The notes: generated by a model not told the origin, from the letters alone. A stretch of 64,000 nt of DNA from Microstegium vimineum (GCA_022036555.1 CM039121.1:45843847-45907846), one strand, 5' to 3'. Positions 1-12,800 are shown, counted from the stretch's first letter. Translations and numbers: made by a program.

Positions 1-30
1 CTCTGACCCACGTCAAGAGAGAAGATTATG

Positions 31-315
31 GGCTTGTTTGATACAGCTCACAATAGCTTTATGAAACTGTTGTGAGTTGTTGTTTTTTTTGTTAAACACC
101 TCTTTTCAAAACAACTTATTTCCCTCTCACAAAGATATGAAGTTGATTGAAGCTGAAAATAGTAGTTTATCACAACTCTCTCTCTCATCTCTCTCTTACA
201 TGCATGCATAAAGTTGTTGGTAAAGCTATTTTACCAAACATTTTTTTCTAAAATAACTTAGCTTCACCTAGAGAGTTACTTTAGTAGTGAAGCTGAGCTG
301 TACCAAACATGCCCT
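31..315. mobile_element. TIR element / MITE, family uncertain
   Basis: Short element bounded by about 20-bp inverted repeats: GGGCTTGTTTGATACAGCTC on the left, and on the right the complement of GGGCATGTTTGGTACAGCTC. The interior is AT-rich, non-coding and contains CT microsatellite. I could not define a clear target duplication, so the superfamily is left open (hAT or Harbinger both possible). Confidence 0.5.
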
Positions 316-1685
316 CTATATCGTGTTGTGTGGGAAATACATTGGGTCCTGCGATCCGGCCTGACCTGCATCATTGGGTCAGGGACGGTAAGGCCGCATC
401 TCGGAGCTGAGCTGCTTCTCTCGCCGGCAGCGGAAGGAAGGCCAAGCGAGAGACGAAAAAAAAAGAAAGAAAAAAAGATGCGCGCCCCTAGTGCTGTTTC
501 GAGTTCGAGGCCGTCACGGGTCTACGACAGGCCGCCCCTAGTACACTACTGTGGATGACGGGCTTCGACTGTCAATGGCGCAGATGCGCGCAGCCATGGG
601 CTTCGGTCGTTTGGGCCACCTTTGACGTACATATATACAGGCCGGAGGGAGCACGTGAGATGATGCAAACCTTTCATACGGCCACGGCAAAGATTTAAGA
701 TTTTCGATGCCGTTGACACCAAATTGCAAGGTTTAACTAGCTAGCTTGTTGCAGCATATCATATAGATATAGGTTCACTGCTAGCTAGCTAGCTCGCTGT
801 TGCATGGCTAGCTGATTAAAAAGGTTGAGAAATGAAACGTACGCATATCAATTAAATAAGAATGCTGCTGTATGCATATATGCATGGTAGGGCAGTAGGC
901 ATAGAAGAATATAATGTTGTCCAATTAAAAGGAGGAAAATACCAAATTGTTATAACCGAGCATCATCGATCTAATAATCTCAAGGAGAAAAATACCAAAT
1001 TGTTATGACAGAGCATGTAATGTCAAGGAGAAGAATATATAACCGTACGTATTATTACCACTGTAATAGTACTAGCTTATTAATTAGTACACAGACAGAC
1101 ACGGTGAACATTTTTTTTTCCCGAGAGACAAAAGAGACGAAAAGGAGAGCGAAGTGTGGTACTTGTTCAATCCGAGATCGATCGTGCGTAATTGATAATC
1201 CGTCGTGCTTCTCTCGTGCAGTGCACGTAATATAAGTTAAATTTCAGTGTAATAAGTTTATGTTGATTCGTTGAAAAAGATATTATATGTTTACTAAAAT
1301 GTACTACTACTACTAAAATAGTGCTGACGAACCCAAAGCTTTGCACTCACGAGAAGTCACGGCCGGCCGGCCAGCCAGGTGCACCCTGCACACAGACACG
1401 TAACGCTGACATGCAAGCATACATGCATGACCGAGGACGAGGAGCGAGCTCGAACACGAAGCGGACGCGCTAGCTGATGGAGATGGATTTTTTCAACCAA
1501 AGACTTTACAAATATATAAATAAATGTACATATAATAAAGTAAAAAAAAAAGAAACAAATGAAAGAATCTTGTCGTGGCTGGCCTGGACGACGTGTGTGC
1601 ATGTCCTCCCACGCCGTACCGTACGTACGTGTACGTATAGCACGTCTCGCGACAGGCCGGCCGTCCGTCCGTCCGTCGAAAGTCG
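316..1685. other. Intergenic, no gene seen
   Basis: The region downstream of the cyclin gene holds only short open frames without recognisable motifs, several tagc/gtac-rich simple stretches, and a poly-A/G-rich patch near 456-478. I see no RNA gene or recognisable element. Confidence 0.5.
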
Positions 1686-3413
1686 TCATTGGGCGGTCGT
1701 CATGATCTGTACCACCGCTCTCCGATGATGATGATGACTATGGACGACGGTGGCGGCGGCGCCCTGCTTGTCCGGCTTGTTGTTGGTCGCAGCTGCCTCG
1801 TCGTGGTCGTCGGAGATCACCGCGGGGGATGACGACGGCATCAGCGGCACGGCGGGGTCGGCTGCGTCGGCCATGCCGACGAGGACGATGTGGCACTCGA
1901 GCGCGGCGCAGTATCGGGCGAAGGTGTCGGGGTGGACGTTGAGGCGGAAGCGGAGCGCGAAGAGGAGGTGCAGCTCCAGGGCGTTCATCTCCGACACCTC
2001 CACGCCGCCCACCTGCGCGAAGTAGGCGTTGTTGTAGTGCCTGCCATGCATGATTCGATCGTTAGTTTGCGCTGTGTTCGCTAGGCTTATCAACCATCGA
2101 AACAGTAAAAAAAAACAGTCTTAGTCGGCTTATCAGCTGCTGAAACGATAAGCGAACAAGGCGTTGGTTTGGTTTAGGTTTGTGCATTATTTGTTTCGAT
2201 TTGAAATGTTCCCCTTTCTCTCTGGTAGTGGGTAGGTGAGCGAGCGAGCCAGGATGAAATGCAATGCAATCGAGAGTGCAGACATCAAGATGGGGATACC
2301 GGCCGGACGAACGACAGCGAGAGCAACCAACGAACGACATGAAAGCTAGCTAGGCTGGTGAGCTGGACGTCCCAACTGACGACACCGCAGCACAAACATG
2401 ACACACCTACCGCTACCCGCTGGCCTACTGTTGTTTAGTTATAGCAGGTCAGGACAGGGTGCACCAAATACCTGCTCTGCACCAAATACCTGTACATATG
2501 AATGATCAATAGGACCTACAATTTATTCATTTATTTATTTACATTTGAAATGATAAAATAGCGGGAAATGTTTATCCAATGTACTGTACTACAGGATAGG
2601 ATGATTAGTAATAGTGGAGTGTTGTACCGACACTAATCGGCAGCACAGTGCTACTACTACGGTTATTAGTACGGAAGTATATTTATAGTATTAGTCAACG
2701 ACTCTGGCATGCATGTGCAGTTGTCGAGCGTCAACTCAACTCTTCCCGGCTACTGGGTGGGATGCGGCGGGGAGGAGCTGGATTTTAGTACAGTACGTAC
2801 TGTACTATGTAATTCCAATAAGAGAGCTACTAGTGGTAGCGAAGATCCAGAGCAGGAAGCAATGGAGACGAACACACTAGGAGTAATTATTGGTCCTCCC
2901 TCGATCACGTCGATCTGTAGATTAGGGGACGACCGGACGAAGATGTATGTATTCGAGAATTCGACCGACGACGACTCACCTATCGTCCATGAACTTGGCG
3001 GCGACCAAGACGGAGGTGATGAGGAGGCGATGGACAGTGTACGAGTCGATGCCGACAACGGCAGCCGCCTGCTCCTCGCCGCGACCATCCTCTTCGTCGC
3101 CGTCGTCGGCATCCAGCTGGTTCTGGTTCCGGACCCGCGCGAGGCGGTCGAGGTAGACGTAGGCGACGACGAAGCAGGCCGGGCTGCACCCAGCGTACCG
3201 ATAGATCCGCTCCACGTACCGCCGCACGGGGATCCCCGGCAGCGCGCGCCCCCTGAACGCCGCCGCGGCCGACGACGCCACGGCAGCGCCCTCGCCCTCG
3301 GCGTCGCCGCGCTCCGCCGCGCGCTCCAGCAGCCCCGCCAGGACAGCCACCACCCGGGGCGCGCTCGCGGCCGCGGCCTTGTTGCCGCGGCTCCGCGGCG
3401 GCGGCGGCTCCAT
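1686..3413 (-). CDS. P/U-type (PHO80-like) cyclin, 2 exons
   Basis: Exon 1 is 3413-2980 and exon 2 is 2040-1686; the 939-bp intron has a gtgagt donor and a gcatggcag acceptor. The split Arg codon joins KFMDD-R-HYNNAYF, the conserved P-type cyclin motif, giving 262 residues. The first ATG opens MEPPPPRSRG. The cyclin fold covers roughly residues 18-190 with RYVERIYRYAGCSPACFVVA, LITSVLVAAKFMDDRHYNNA and EMNALELHLLFALRFRLNVH. An acidic low-complexity insert (DADDGDEEDGRGEE) separates two helices. The tail is low-complexity with HSHHHHRR. Plant P/U cyclins resemble yeast PHO80 and bind A-type CDKs, linking nutrient status to the cell cycle; that role is inferred from family membership. Both splice sites and frame are intact, so the gene looks functional. 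Confidence 0.92.
2070..2162. mobile_element. Small MITE in cyclin intron
   Basis: A 93-bp element within the cyclin intron has ends GCTGTGTTCGC and the complement of GCCTTGTTCGC. It is flanked by near-identical 9-bp direct repeats gttagtttg (2061-2069) and gttggtttg (2163-2171). This is a common grass MITE type; a relative lies near 49.4 kb. Confidence 0.6.
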
Positions 3414-3840
3414 GGCGCGCGGGTAGGAGGGAGTACTGGTGCTGGTGGGTGGTGGACTGGTGGTCGCGGCCAGGCCAAGCGAGGGCCGGGGGAGTAGAAG
3501 AGGCTAGCTGGGTAGCTAGCTACCTGCTGCCTGCTGGTGTGGTGTGGGTGTGCTGGCACTGGCACTGGCAGAGCGACAGCCGACAGCCGACCGACCGGCT
3601 GCTGCTGCTGCTGTTAAACAAAGCAGAGCCAGGCGCCGACATTTACGAGTGATTGCTAGTAGGAGCAGTTTGCTACCTGCAGTCTCTCTCTGGCCTGTGT
3701 CGGTCCAACGTCTGCGCCACATTGAGAAAAGAAAAGAAAACAAAACAAAGAGGTGGCTTCCTTTCCTGTCCTGCGGCGGATTTGGAGGATTATTACTGTA
3801 GCACACACGTTTCAACAACACAGCCAGCCAGCCTGGACTC
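3414..3840 (-). promoter_or_regulatory. Presumed cyclin 5' flank
   Basis: Sequence immediately upstream of the cyclin ATG is GC-rich with CTG and TGGCACTGGCA repeats. I see no convincing TATA box. The open frames here have no family resemblance. Confidence 0.3.
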
Positions 3841-3843
3841 GAG

Positions 3844-4045
3844 TGTACTCTCTCCGTTTAATAGGAAGTGATGTTTTTGACTTTTTTACACCATGTTTGA
3901 CCATTCGTTTTATTCAAAATATTTTTACGAATTATAAAATAAATAAATTATTATTAAAATATCTCTGATGATAAAACAAGTCACGAAAAAATAAATAATA
4001 TTTATACATATTTTTTAAATAAAACGAATGTTTAAAGAAGGTGGC
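3844..4045. mobile_element. Stowaway-like MITE remnant
   Basis: Starts TACTCTCTCCGTTT, the classic Stowaway terminus, followed by the typical 'catgtttgaccattcgttttattcaaaa' type interior. The opposite terminus is not recognisable, so the copy is truncated or decayed. Confidence 0.5.
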
Positions 4046-4175
4046 ATGGATTCTAAAATGACACGAAAATACTGCACATATGGGAGAGAGAGACAGAGTA
4101 GTAGCACTATCCTATCCTATCCTATCGCATTGCTGTTATTCGGTCAACATCGATGACCGTGCGATGTCGATGAGG

Positions 4176-4705
4176 CAGCCACTTTTTCTACCGTTTTGCC
4201 GGCGGGAACCATCCACGGGCGGTTTGGCCGTAACCGACGGTTACCGCCCAAACCGTTCCTAAACCGAACGGTTTGAATTTTGAATTCAAACGACGCAGTG
4301 TAAACGGTCAGCGAACGGTAACCGTTCGGTTACCGTCCGGTCTGGTCGGTAACCGCTCCAAACCGCCGGTTACTCTTTTTTTTTTTTGCTTCAAACAAAT
4401 AGCAAACTTGAAATTCAAACTGCATGGGCCCTTAACGGGCCGGCCGGTTTTTTTTCATTTTTCTTTTTTTTTTAAACTTGTACACGTCAAAACAAATAGC
4501 AAACGAACTCCAATTTGAAAAAATTTTACAACATACGACTCTATAAATCATGAACTATTTTTAGGATTTTTTTCAGCATTTTCGATTTTTTGAAATTCAA
4601 ATTTGAAATTTGAATTCAAACCGGTACCGAAACCGAACCGGTGGTGGGCGGTAAGTCCGGTAACCGCAGTAACCGGCCGGTTACCGTTCGGTTTCGTAAA
4701 CACTG
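4176..4705. mobile_element. Non-autonomous hAT, deletion derivative
   Basis: About 530 bp built only from termini of the larger hAT at 9119-13787. The left about 220 bp (CCGCCCAAACC, GGTTTGAATTTTGAATTC, poly-T) matches its left end. The right about 300 bp (GCATGGGCCCTTAACGGGCC, then ACCGGTACCGAAACCGAACC) matches its right end. The right terminus reads cactg; the left terminus is diverged, and I find no matching 8-bp duplication, so it is an older copy. It has no coding capacity. Confidence 0.75.
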
Positions 4706-4827
4706 CCCACCCGTGCGCCCTACTACCACCGGTCCGGTCGACGACAGCACAGTACGGCACGACAGCTCGTCGCTCTCACACACTCATCAATCTCATCCCC
4801 CGCCACCCGCCGGTCCGCTCCCGCTGC

Positions 4828-5661
4828 TTAAGATGGGAATGGGTCGACCCGGCCCTGGCCATGGACCCGGCCTCATGGCCCCAAGGCCAATTTTAGGGGT
4901 CATAGGTCGACCCATTTTCCCTAGGTGTTGTGGCCCCTATGGCCCATTGAGTACTATGGGTTGACCTAAATATTTTTTTTCACAATCATAAATCATGAAC
5001 ACATATATAGAATGTTGTTACTACAGTAGTTGGGAAGACACGGAGGTGAGAAACGTACACACACCGTACCTAAGCTAAACATGGCCATCCCTAGTGCTGC
5101 ATCGGAGAGTATGCTGATGGAGTTCTTCACTAAGACTGACATTGGCACGTGGAATCTTCAGGAACAACAGACCCGAAATAGATAATGCAGTACAAGGCGT
5201 TTTCTTATCTCTGTTCTTTCTGAAAGACAGTAAAATTTTGATGCAGAAAACACGCTGAACGAGATGAGAGACCAAGTGAGGCCGACAACGCTGGCGTACG
5301 TGTTGGGGTTGCGGATCAGTTGCCGCCACACCATCGTGACGATCAGCCGCACCAAAAAAAAAAAAAATTAGAGCCGCGTGGATAAGTCGTTCTAAAAAAT
5401 TAAAGAAAAATATTATTAATATAACAAATGGGTCGACCTATAATACCTATTGGATCAATGAGGTCCGGCGTTCTAAAACAATTTAAAGAAAAATATTATT
5501 AATATAACAAATTGGTCGACTCATGATACCCATTGGGTCAATGAGGTCCGGCCTTACTGACTCATTTTAAAATTTAGATCGGGTCCATATGACCCATTGA
5601 CCCTATTTTTGAGGGTCAGGTCGAATACCCAATGGGTCGACCCGACCCATTCCCATCTTGA
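4828..5661. mobile_element. Pack-type hAT element carrying a gene fragment
   Basis: 834-bp element with inverted termini TTAAGATGGGAATGGGTCG and the complement of TCAAGATGGGAATGGGTCG. It is flanked by perfect 8-bp direct repeats CCCGCTGC at 4820-4827 and 5662-5669. An 8-bp duplication fits hAT. The subterminal regions carry repeated 'gacccattgg/gggtcgacc' motifs. There is no transposase; the interior carries a PIN-derived fragment on the minus strand (separate entry). Confidence 0.85.
5073..5355 (-). pseudogene. Captured PIN auxin-efflux carrier fragment
   Basis: On the minus strand one frame reads VRLIVTMVWRQLIRNPNTYA then SVVGLTWSLISF. After about 90 bp that look like an intron, a second block reads RFHVPMSVLVKNSISILSDA followed by ALGMAMFSLG. 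Both are hallmark segments of the C-terminal membrane domain of PIN proteins (compare the family's IRNPNTYSSLIG and SISILSDAGLGMAMFSLG). The phase fits: an AG at the first block's end joins A-TTC at an ag|ATTCCACGTG acceptor, giving Arg-Phe. The donor has decayed. Retention of an intron implies capture from genomic DNA rather than from mRNA. The fragment has no start or stop of its own. Confidence 0.82.
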
Positions 5662-6106
5662 CCCGCTGCCCATATCCGGCGGCAACACACCTCAGTAGCA
5701 GCAGCACCAGTACTCTGGTCTGTTGCTGGTGCGTTCGTGACAGGCCTCGACGCGTTCCTGCCACCAGAAACGCGTGACAATCACAAATATCACATAGTTT
5801 TCAGGCTCGGCAAACACCGGCCATGCAGATCCAATTTGTTGCAGCGCCTCGTATCGTAGTATATGCAACCAAACCTTGCCAGATTCATTCATTCATTCAC
5901 ATGACAACTAATAACAAACTAAGAGACGAAGAAAACAAAGAAACAATTTCAGTTCTTTCAGTTCCACCACAAGAACCCAGTTACTCCCTAGTATATCTGT
6001 GGGAGCTTCCATTCATATTGCAGTACTATATCGTAGCATCAGGCAGCCCGTGCCTTCCTTCTCTCTTTAGTAGCTAGAGTAGTATTGCACAGGTGACAGA
6101 CACCGC

Positions 6107-9089
6107 TCACGACCTCTTCTTCCTCTTCTTGCCCTCCGACTTGTCAGCCGCGTTCTTGAGCTGCATGCACAAGTTCAGTCAAGTCAGTCAAGACACATCA
6201 CCACCACCACCAGCAGCAGAGAGAAAACATGAACAAACACCTCCACCAATGCGACAACAGTTCACGCATGGTAAGATAGGCAATCCATGACAAGGAGCTC
6301 TGCTCACCATGATGACGAGGATGCGGACAAGGACAGCCACGAAGTCGGTGAAGAGGGTGAGGGCGTGCTTGATGTAGTCCATGTCGCCGTGGTGCGCCCT
6401 CTCGATGATCTCCTGCGTGTCGTACACCATGTACCCCAGGAAGATGAGCAGCCCAAAGTAAACCTGCATGCAGGATCAAAGCAAGTATTCCAGCAATTAA
6501 TTAAGCCACGTGCATCATGACGGATTAGCTCTCTTCGTGCATGGCACAAGGAATAACTATGCTCATCAAACAGAAGCCCGGTACAAGGCATGTCTGATCG
6601 ATGGTCTCTCACCTCAAACATGAAGGTGCTAGTGGAGTGGCCAAAGATGGAGGCAGCGAACTGCAGCCAGAGCAGGATGGAGAGCCCCGAAGAGAGCAGC
6701 CCGCCCAGGTAGAGGTACTCCCTGCGCTTGGCCACCACAGCCGCGCAAGAGAAGCACGCGAACGCAATGGCAGTCCCCACAAACGCTGTCACCAGGATGC
6801 TGATCGAGAAATACAACCACACAAGTAAAGCAACAGTTAGACCGGAATTCAGCTCGAGTCAGCGCAGCCAAACAAAAAAAAAATTGTTAGAGCCTGAGCA
6901 GCAACAGCAGTTCAATCACAAATCTTTGCCTCTATAATAGCACTCTGATGAAGTAGTATGAATATATAGTTCTGAATTCAGCATAAAAAAAGCATCAGTT
7001 GATCATGCCTAGTTTAACAACAAATTTCTCTCTTGATGGCACTGTGAACCGAATAGATCATACGTGGTCCAGAATTCAGCACATCATCATGCCAAAATAC
7101 AAAAAGAAACAAGATAAAGGACTTGGAGACCATAAAAAAGTGCAAGTAACAGTGCCCAGACATTTCAGGTTACCCAAAGCTAGCAACAGTATATTCATCC
7201 AAAAGAGGATGCACAAGCTAAATGATCAGGACTGACTATCTATCTTCAGAAAATTGCTCTTCATGTCCTAACCTATCAAGCAACTATTCGTAGCAGGAAG
7301 CAACTCTTCTCTTTCCAAATACAAAGTGCTACGACATGCATGTGGAGCACCTTTTTTGACAAAAGGGGTAAAACATGGATAGGCAGAGCAAAACAAAGGA
7401 CAAAATCAATTTATTTACTCCGTACTGAAAAACTGGGGCCAGGAATAGAAGCAGACAGCGACTGACAAAAGACAAATAGCCAATACACACATCCTATAGA
7501 AGCAGTACGTATGTCGCTGTCAATACAGGCACATCATTATATATGTACTGTACAGTTATATTGCAAGTCATCATCATCTAAGCATTTGTTTACTAGTACA
7601 ACTTATCCGCTCATGCATAATGGAATATCGTAGTGTTTGATTTTGATTAATCGGTAGCGCACAGCACAGGCAATTTCCTAGAGACAAGTGCTAGGTAAGT
7701 TCGTCGTTACCTTGGGTCAAATTCCACAGCGAGCTTGATGAGGGGTCCAACCGAAGCCCCTTCCAGGAGGGCAGCCGCCATCAGCAGTCCATACCTCTTC
7801 CTCTGCACACACGCGAGACAGAAAAAAGTCAGCAAACGGCGCAATTGACATTTTTTGTTGTCAAATTTCTCGCTCGCGAGCCTGCACAGATCGCGAGATG
7901 CGAGCAAGGTCAACTGACGAAGAAGAGTCGAACGAACGAACGAACCTCCTCGTAGACGGGCACCGAGAAGAGCCAGGCGATGCTGCCGACGCAGCCGAGC
8001 ATGGTCAGCATGCCACCGATGTTCCAGACGACGTGCAGGTAAGCGCCCACCGCCGATGAGACCAGTGCCACGCATAGGGTGAGGTAAACCTGCAGGCAAT
8101 GAGGCAAACGAACCAAAACCAGCAACCACCGTCAGATTTGAATTGAATTAAATTATAAATTGCTCGAGCAACTAACTAATAACCGCCGCCAGAACGACGT
8201 GTGACATCACCCGGTTGCAAGATGACAGCAAGCATAATAAGGTGCATAAACATCGCCTTCCTGATAAGTTCATACCAATCACATAGTATTTTATTATTCT
8301 AGCAGAATAATGTTCTTATATGACGAACCAATTAACCGGTGGCATTCGAAGTTCTCAACGCTAAGAAATACGACATTCCCAGTAACACGCAAACTGCAGG
8401 TTGTGATGATAATAACAATATAATAAACACACGAATTCCATTCCATAGGCAAATCCCCACGAAACCACCAACCTAAAAAATACATTAAAGGCTAATTGCG
8501 TGAATCACAAATTCACAATGACTGATCATTTAATTTGGAATGTTTAAACTGGGCGCATCACATTCGCGGTCCGTAGGCGGTGGGAACAACAGAACCCGCT
8601 GTTCACTGCATCACTAAACTAAACAATTTGAACCCAAAAATCTAAACCAGCCCAGCCCACAGAGGGCGCAAGCCAGGATGGAACAGATGATGGCAAATTG
8701 GCTGGCTCGTACTACGTAGGCGAACGAGCGAGCACAATCGGAACAAAAATTACCCCCAACCAAAGGAATCTGTGAATACAGGCAACGAAACCGTGAGGTT
8801 ATGACACCCTAGATCTACGAGGGCGCCCGAATCCGTTGCCACATTCGAGCCTCAATCCCCAAAACGAAGCCAAATACACCAGCGATGCAGAGGAACAAGC
8901 GAGGAACGCAGGCACGACGAGAAGAAGAAGAAGAAGCGCGAACGGGGGGAGGGTGGCGGGACGTACGAGCTTGAGGTGGGTCTGGACGGCGGGGTTGATC
9001 TGGCGGAAGTTCTTCAGCGAGTCGTAGCCCCAGCCGCCGCTGGCGCCGTACGGCCCCGAGGAGGAGGAGGTCGAGTAGAACGCGTCCAT
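6107..9089 (-). CDS. BI-1: Bax inhibitor-1 (ER cell-death suppressor), 6 exons
   Basis: Coding exons are 9089-8967, 8089-7944+2 (ending 7946), 7802-7711, 6799-6613, 6463-6308 and 6160-6107. All borders are GT/AG and all junction phases agree, giving 251 residues. The protein begins MDAFYSTSSSS and ends KKRKKRS. It has the TMBIM/BI-1 helices (VYLTLCVALVSSAVGAYLHV, GGMLTMLGCVGSIAWLFSVP, ASVGPLIKLAVEFDPSILV, REYLYLGGLLSSGLSILLWL, VYFGLLIFLGYMVYDTQEII) and the DMDYIKHALTLFTDFVAVLV segment. Plant BI-1 is an ER membrane protein that suppresses programmed cell death and modulates calcium and stress responses; its C-terminal basic tail is needed for activity and calmodulin binding in known homologues. 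The coding frame is intact. The start is the first in-frame Met with family-typical sequence; the frame stays open upstream only because of the inserted hAT. Confidence 0.96.
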
Positions 9090-9889
9090 CCCTTCCGGTT
9101 CCGGGCGGGTGTCGTCCGCAGGGTTTTTGCTACCGTTTTGCACCTGGAACCGGCCCAGAGCGCTACCGCCCAAACCAGTTCCAAACTGAACGGTTTGGAT
9201 TTTGAATTCAAACGACGTAGTTCAAACGGTTAGCGACCGGTAACCGGTCGGTTACTCTTTTTTTTTGCTTGAAACAATCCATTTTTTTGCATGACCTTTG
9301 CACATAATGATGTAAATAGAACACACAATGAAGGGGAAAATAGTATGACACAAATGGACAACCCATCGAAATATCATAATGATGCACTAGTCACAAATTC
9401 ACGACGGAAATAACGTAGTTCACCATTGCAACAACAAATCGTCCATCAAAATACCTTGTGTCGTAGACATACAAACATCATGGTCACTGGCGTAGAATAT
9501 AAGGGAAGATCCCGTTTCGGCACGCCTCCTCATACTTCGCGGTGGACATTAAAGCGATACGACGCGCCTAGAGCTGAGCCTTGTAGTCTATCCATGATTG
9601 GCCCGTCCAATGAGCTGTGGTCTCTCATTCCTGCACTAACATGTTGTAGAAATCCGGGTCTTGCCATTCGTAGACCCATCTAGTGGCCGGCTGCGTGCTG
9701 ATGTCAGGAACGGGGTAGGTATAACCACCACCGTACGATGTATCACTGTACGAGGAAGAGGAGTACTGTGGCGTGTTGTAGCAGTCCGTCGGGTCGTAAG
9801 CTCTCCTCTGCGATTCCGGCTACCCATGGTCACGGTCCTGAGTAGCATGTATGAAGTTCGTCTCGCCTGCAGCCGACCATAATTAGTAC

Positions 9890-12800
9890 TAGTCAATAGT
9901 CATAGACAGAAAAAAAATGTCTGTAGCAATTGATACATGTGAAACGAAGTCCACCAGCATCACCAAGACCACTACCACCACCACCACCAACAGCACCACC
10001 AACAGCACTACCACCAGCAGCTCCAGGGTCATCGTCACCACTATGACCGTCTCCAGTGTCATCTGCTGAGCTGCTGTCATCGGACTCCTGGTACGGTGGA
10101 CTTTCCTCACCCTCCTCGCCATCATCTGTCGAAGCATCGCTGGTGACAGGTTGTTGCACTTGCTTTCCCTTTCGTTTCTGGCATTTGGGGTCCTCCTGCC
10201 TAGATCCCGTCTGATATTTTCTTTTGCCAAGATGCGTGTCACCCACATGTCTATGGGCCCAATCACTGATGGACCCAAGATCGTCGGGGTCCACTTGGTC
10301 TCTGTCATCACAAAGAATGAATCATATTATTAAAAGTATGGTTCGTTAGTGGCTAACAAAGTACATCAACGTACCTCACAATACGTGACGGAAGAGGGAT
10401 GTCCGTTTTTTCATCTTCTTCGTCGAGAACTGGAGCCTTGTTGGATCTGCCATACTCCATCCAGTCTCGAACCGGATTATCCCTATCGTAAAAGGATATC
10501 TGCGTGAACTGGTCAATGAAGTCTTCTTCCTCACGCCTAGATGGTCCGGAGGCATCCACGAGTCACAGGCGAAGGTTGTAGTTCACATACACTAGCTTGT
10601 TCAGTTTTTTGTGGGACAAGCGATTACGAACCTTCGTGTGCAATAAGACAAATGTACTCTAGTTGCGCTCGCATCCACTGGAGGATACACATTGTGCAAC
10701 AAGCCTCAACGCAAGTTTTTGCAAATTTGGAGTGTGCCTGCCGAACAGCAACCACCACGACGTTGCAAGTGGAACCCATTATGTTAGGTATGTGTTCAAA
10801 AAAACAAAAAAAGGAGTTCAAAAGTACTCTTACATGGGGTTGTATTGGGGTTGATGGCCATTTTCATGGCCAGCTCAGTGCCAAACTCCCCAAGGTGTTG
10901 GCGGAATGTTTCTGCCTCCTGTAATGCCAAGACGGCAGTATGCACATCCGTCATTTTCCCAAATGCTTCCTTGAGGCCACCAAACATTTGCGGAGTTGGA
11001 TTGTAACGATATACAAGCCTTGGGTTCAGGATAGCAGCTGCAACATATGATGCACGACAAATTAGCATATGGTACATACTCAATATGTAGAGATTGTTAT
11101 TTAAACAATGGTTGTGATCGCACCTGGGCCCACATACGTGCCATAGTACACGTCCGCAATCCTGTCATCTATGATAGCCTTGTACTCATGCCATGTTTGG
11201 ACATTTCTTCCAAAGAAGGTCTTCATCTCCTTTTTCACTCTTGGAAGTTGTACACTACTTCACACAGGTTAGGTCGCTTATCTTGATCAGCAAACCGAAG
11301 GAACCTGTAAATTGGTGCTACTGAATCGATGATGTATTTAAGTCCATCCCACCACCATATACTAGACAATCTTGCGTGAGCATAATGTCCTTCCCTGGAT
11401 TGTCCCCACCTACTCTGCAAGAACTCGGGAGATCTCATTCACTGCATAAAACAATCACGCTTCCGATGGAAGCTCTCAATGAACATATAGTTGGTCCCAA
11501 ACCTAGTGGCATTCCATTTGACCATCTCACCACCAATTGCTTCCCCCATCATTGCATTCAACTGGCCATGGTTGTGCAGCCAAGTTGAAATGTGCTTGCA
11601 TACAGAGATCATACCTGCATGCTCCGGCCTTTCACCAATGTCCTTCAACATCAAGTTGATGGTGTGTGCAAGGCAATGTGTCCAAATAATATGCTCATAC
11701 TCCTCGTTCAATCTCTGGCATGCTTTCTTGAAGTTGGAGCCGTTGTCCGTGACGATATGCACGATATGCTCAGCACCTATCTCCTCAACCACCTTGCGAA
11801 TCAGCTGCACAAGTAGGCACAACATTTAGTGGAATAGAGAAAACATAGTGCATGTGAACTGGCACAATATTTTGGACGTACCCCCAACAAATAAGATGAA
11901 TCTTGGCTTCTGACAGTCGCATCAACTGACTTGTGGAACCACATGACGCCATTGCTATAGATCAAAAAATTGATGACATTCATTCTTGTCGGGCCCATCC
12001 ACGAATCACATATCAACGTGACCCCAAACATGGGTCACTCCTCCTGAAACTTTGCATACCGGCTCTGCAAGTCCGCCTCGTTCTGATCGAGGTACTTCCC
12101 ATCTATATCCCTTCCACTGGGTGACGCGATGCCTTCACCTGCAATCGTAAGCGAATCATGAGAATAGAGAAATATACGTAATGACATAGGTCTCCAAGTA
12201 TATGTACTTATCCCACTTCTGCGTCTCCCTGACCGCACTAACAAAGTACGGATTGTCCGTCTGTCTCCCGGGGATTCCTGCAATATGGAAAAACTTTCCC
12301 CCAAGCTTTCCCAAGTGCATCCTTCGTGTTCCTTCCCCTCTGCGTCCATGACCCTGTATCAATCCTTGTCTGTTTCAGTCCACCCCTCGTATCGGCTGCC
12401 AAGTTGTAGTCCTCCACCGCTGCAGGGGTCTGCCTCTGTGAACCAGACCTCCAAAACATCCTCTGCAAAGGATTGCCCCCCTGCGAAGCAATACCACTAC
12501 CACTGCCACCTCCACGCTCGTAAGCGCCTCCTCTCCGCTGCACCCTCTCTTGGTACTCATATTCTGCTCTGGACTGATTAATGGTTGCCTGCATCTGAGC
12601 CTCGTATTCGTCATCATCAAGGGGGTGGTTGCCCTCCGCTGCAGCAGCCTCTCGTGAAACTCTCTACCGAGAGCGGTCACTAGCTGTCTGCCTAGTTTTG
12701 TCGATGTCCCGCTGAAAGTACTCCCGGACTTCTTTGGGCACCTTGCTGCAGTGGATCACCTCCGTCCCGCGCGCAGCCAAATGCTGCTTCAATCGGGAAG

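Noticed and set aside
2709..3497. 262-codon plus-strand open frame over the cyclin gene
   Set aside because: It is the antisense shadow of cyclin exon 1 and its intron. The minus strand has the conserved cyclin motifs and valid splice sites.
4002..4060. Second Stowaway terminus for the 3844 element
   Set aside because: No GGGAGTA-type end is found; the copy is truncated.
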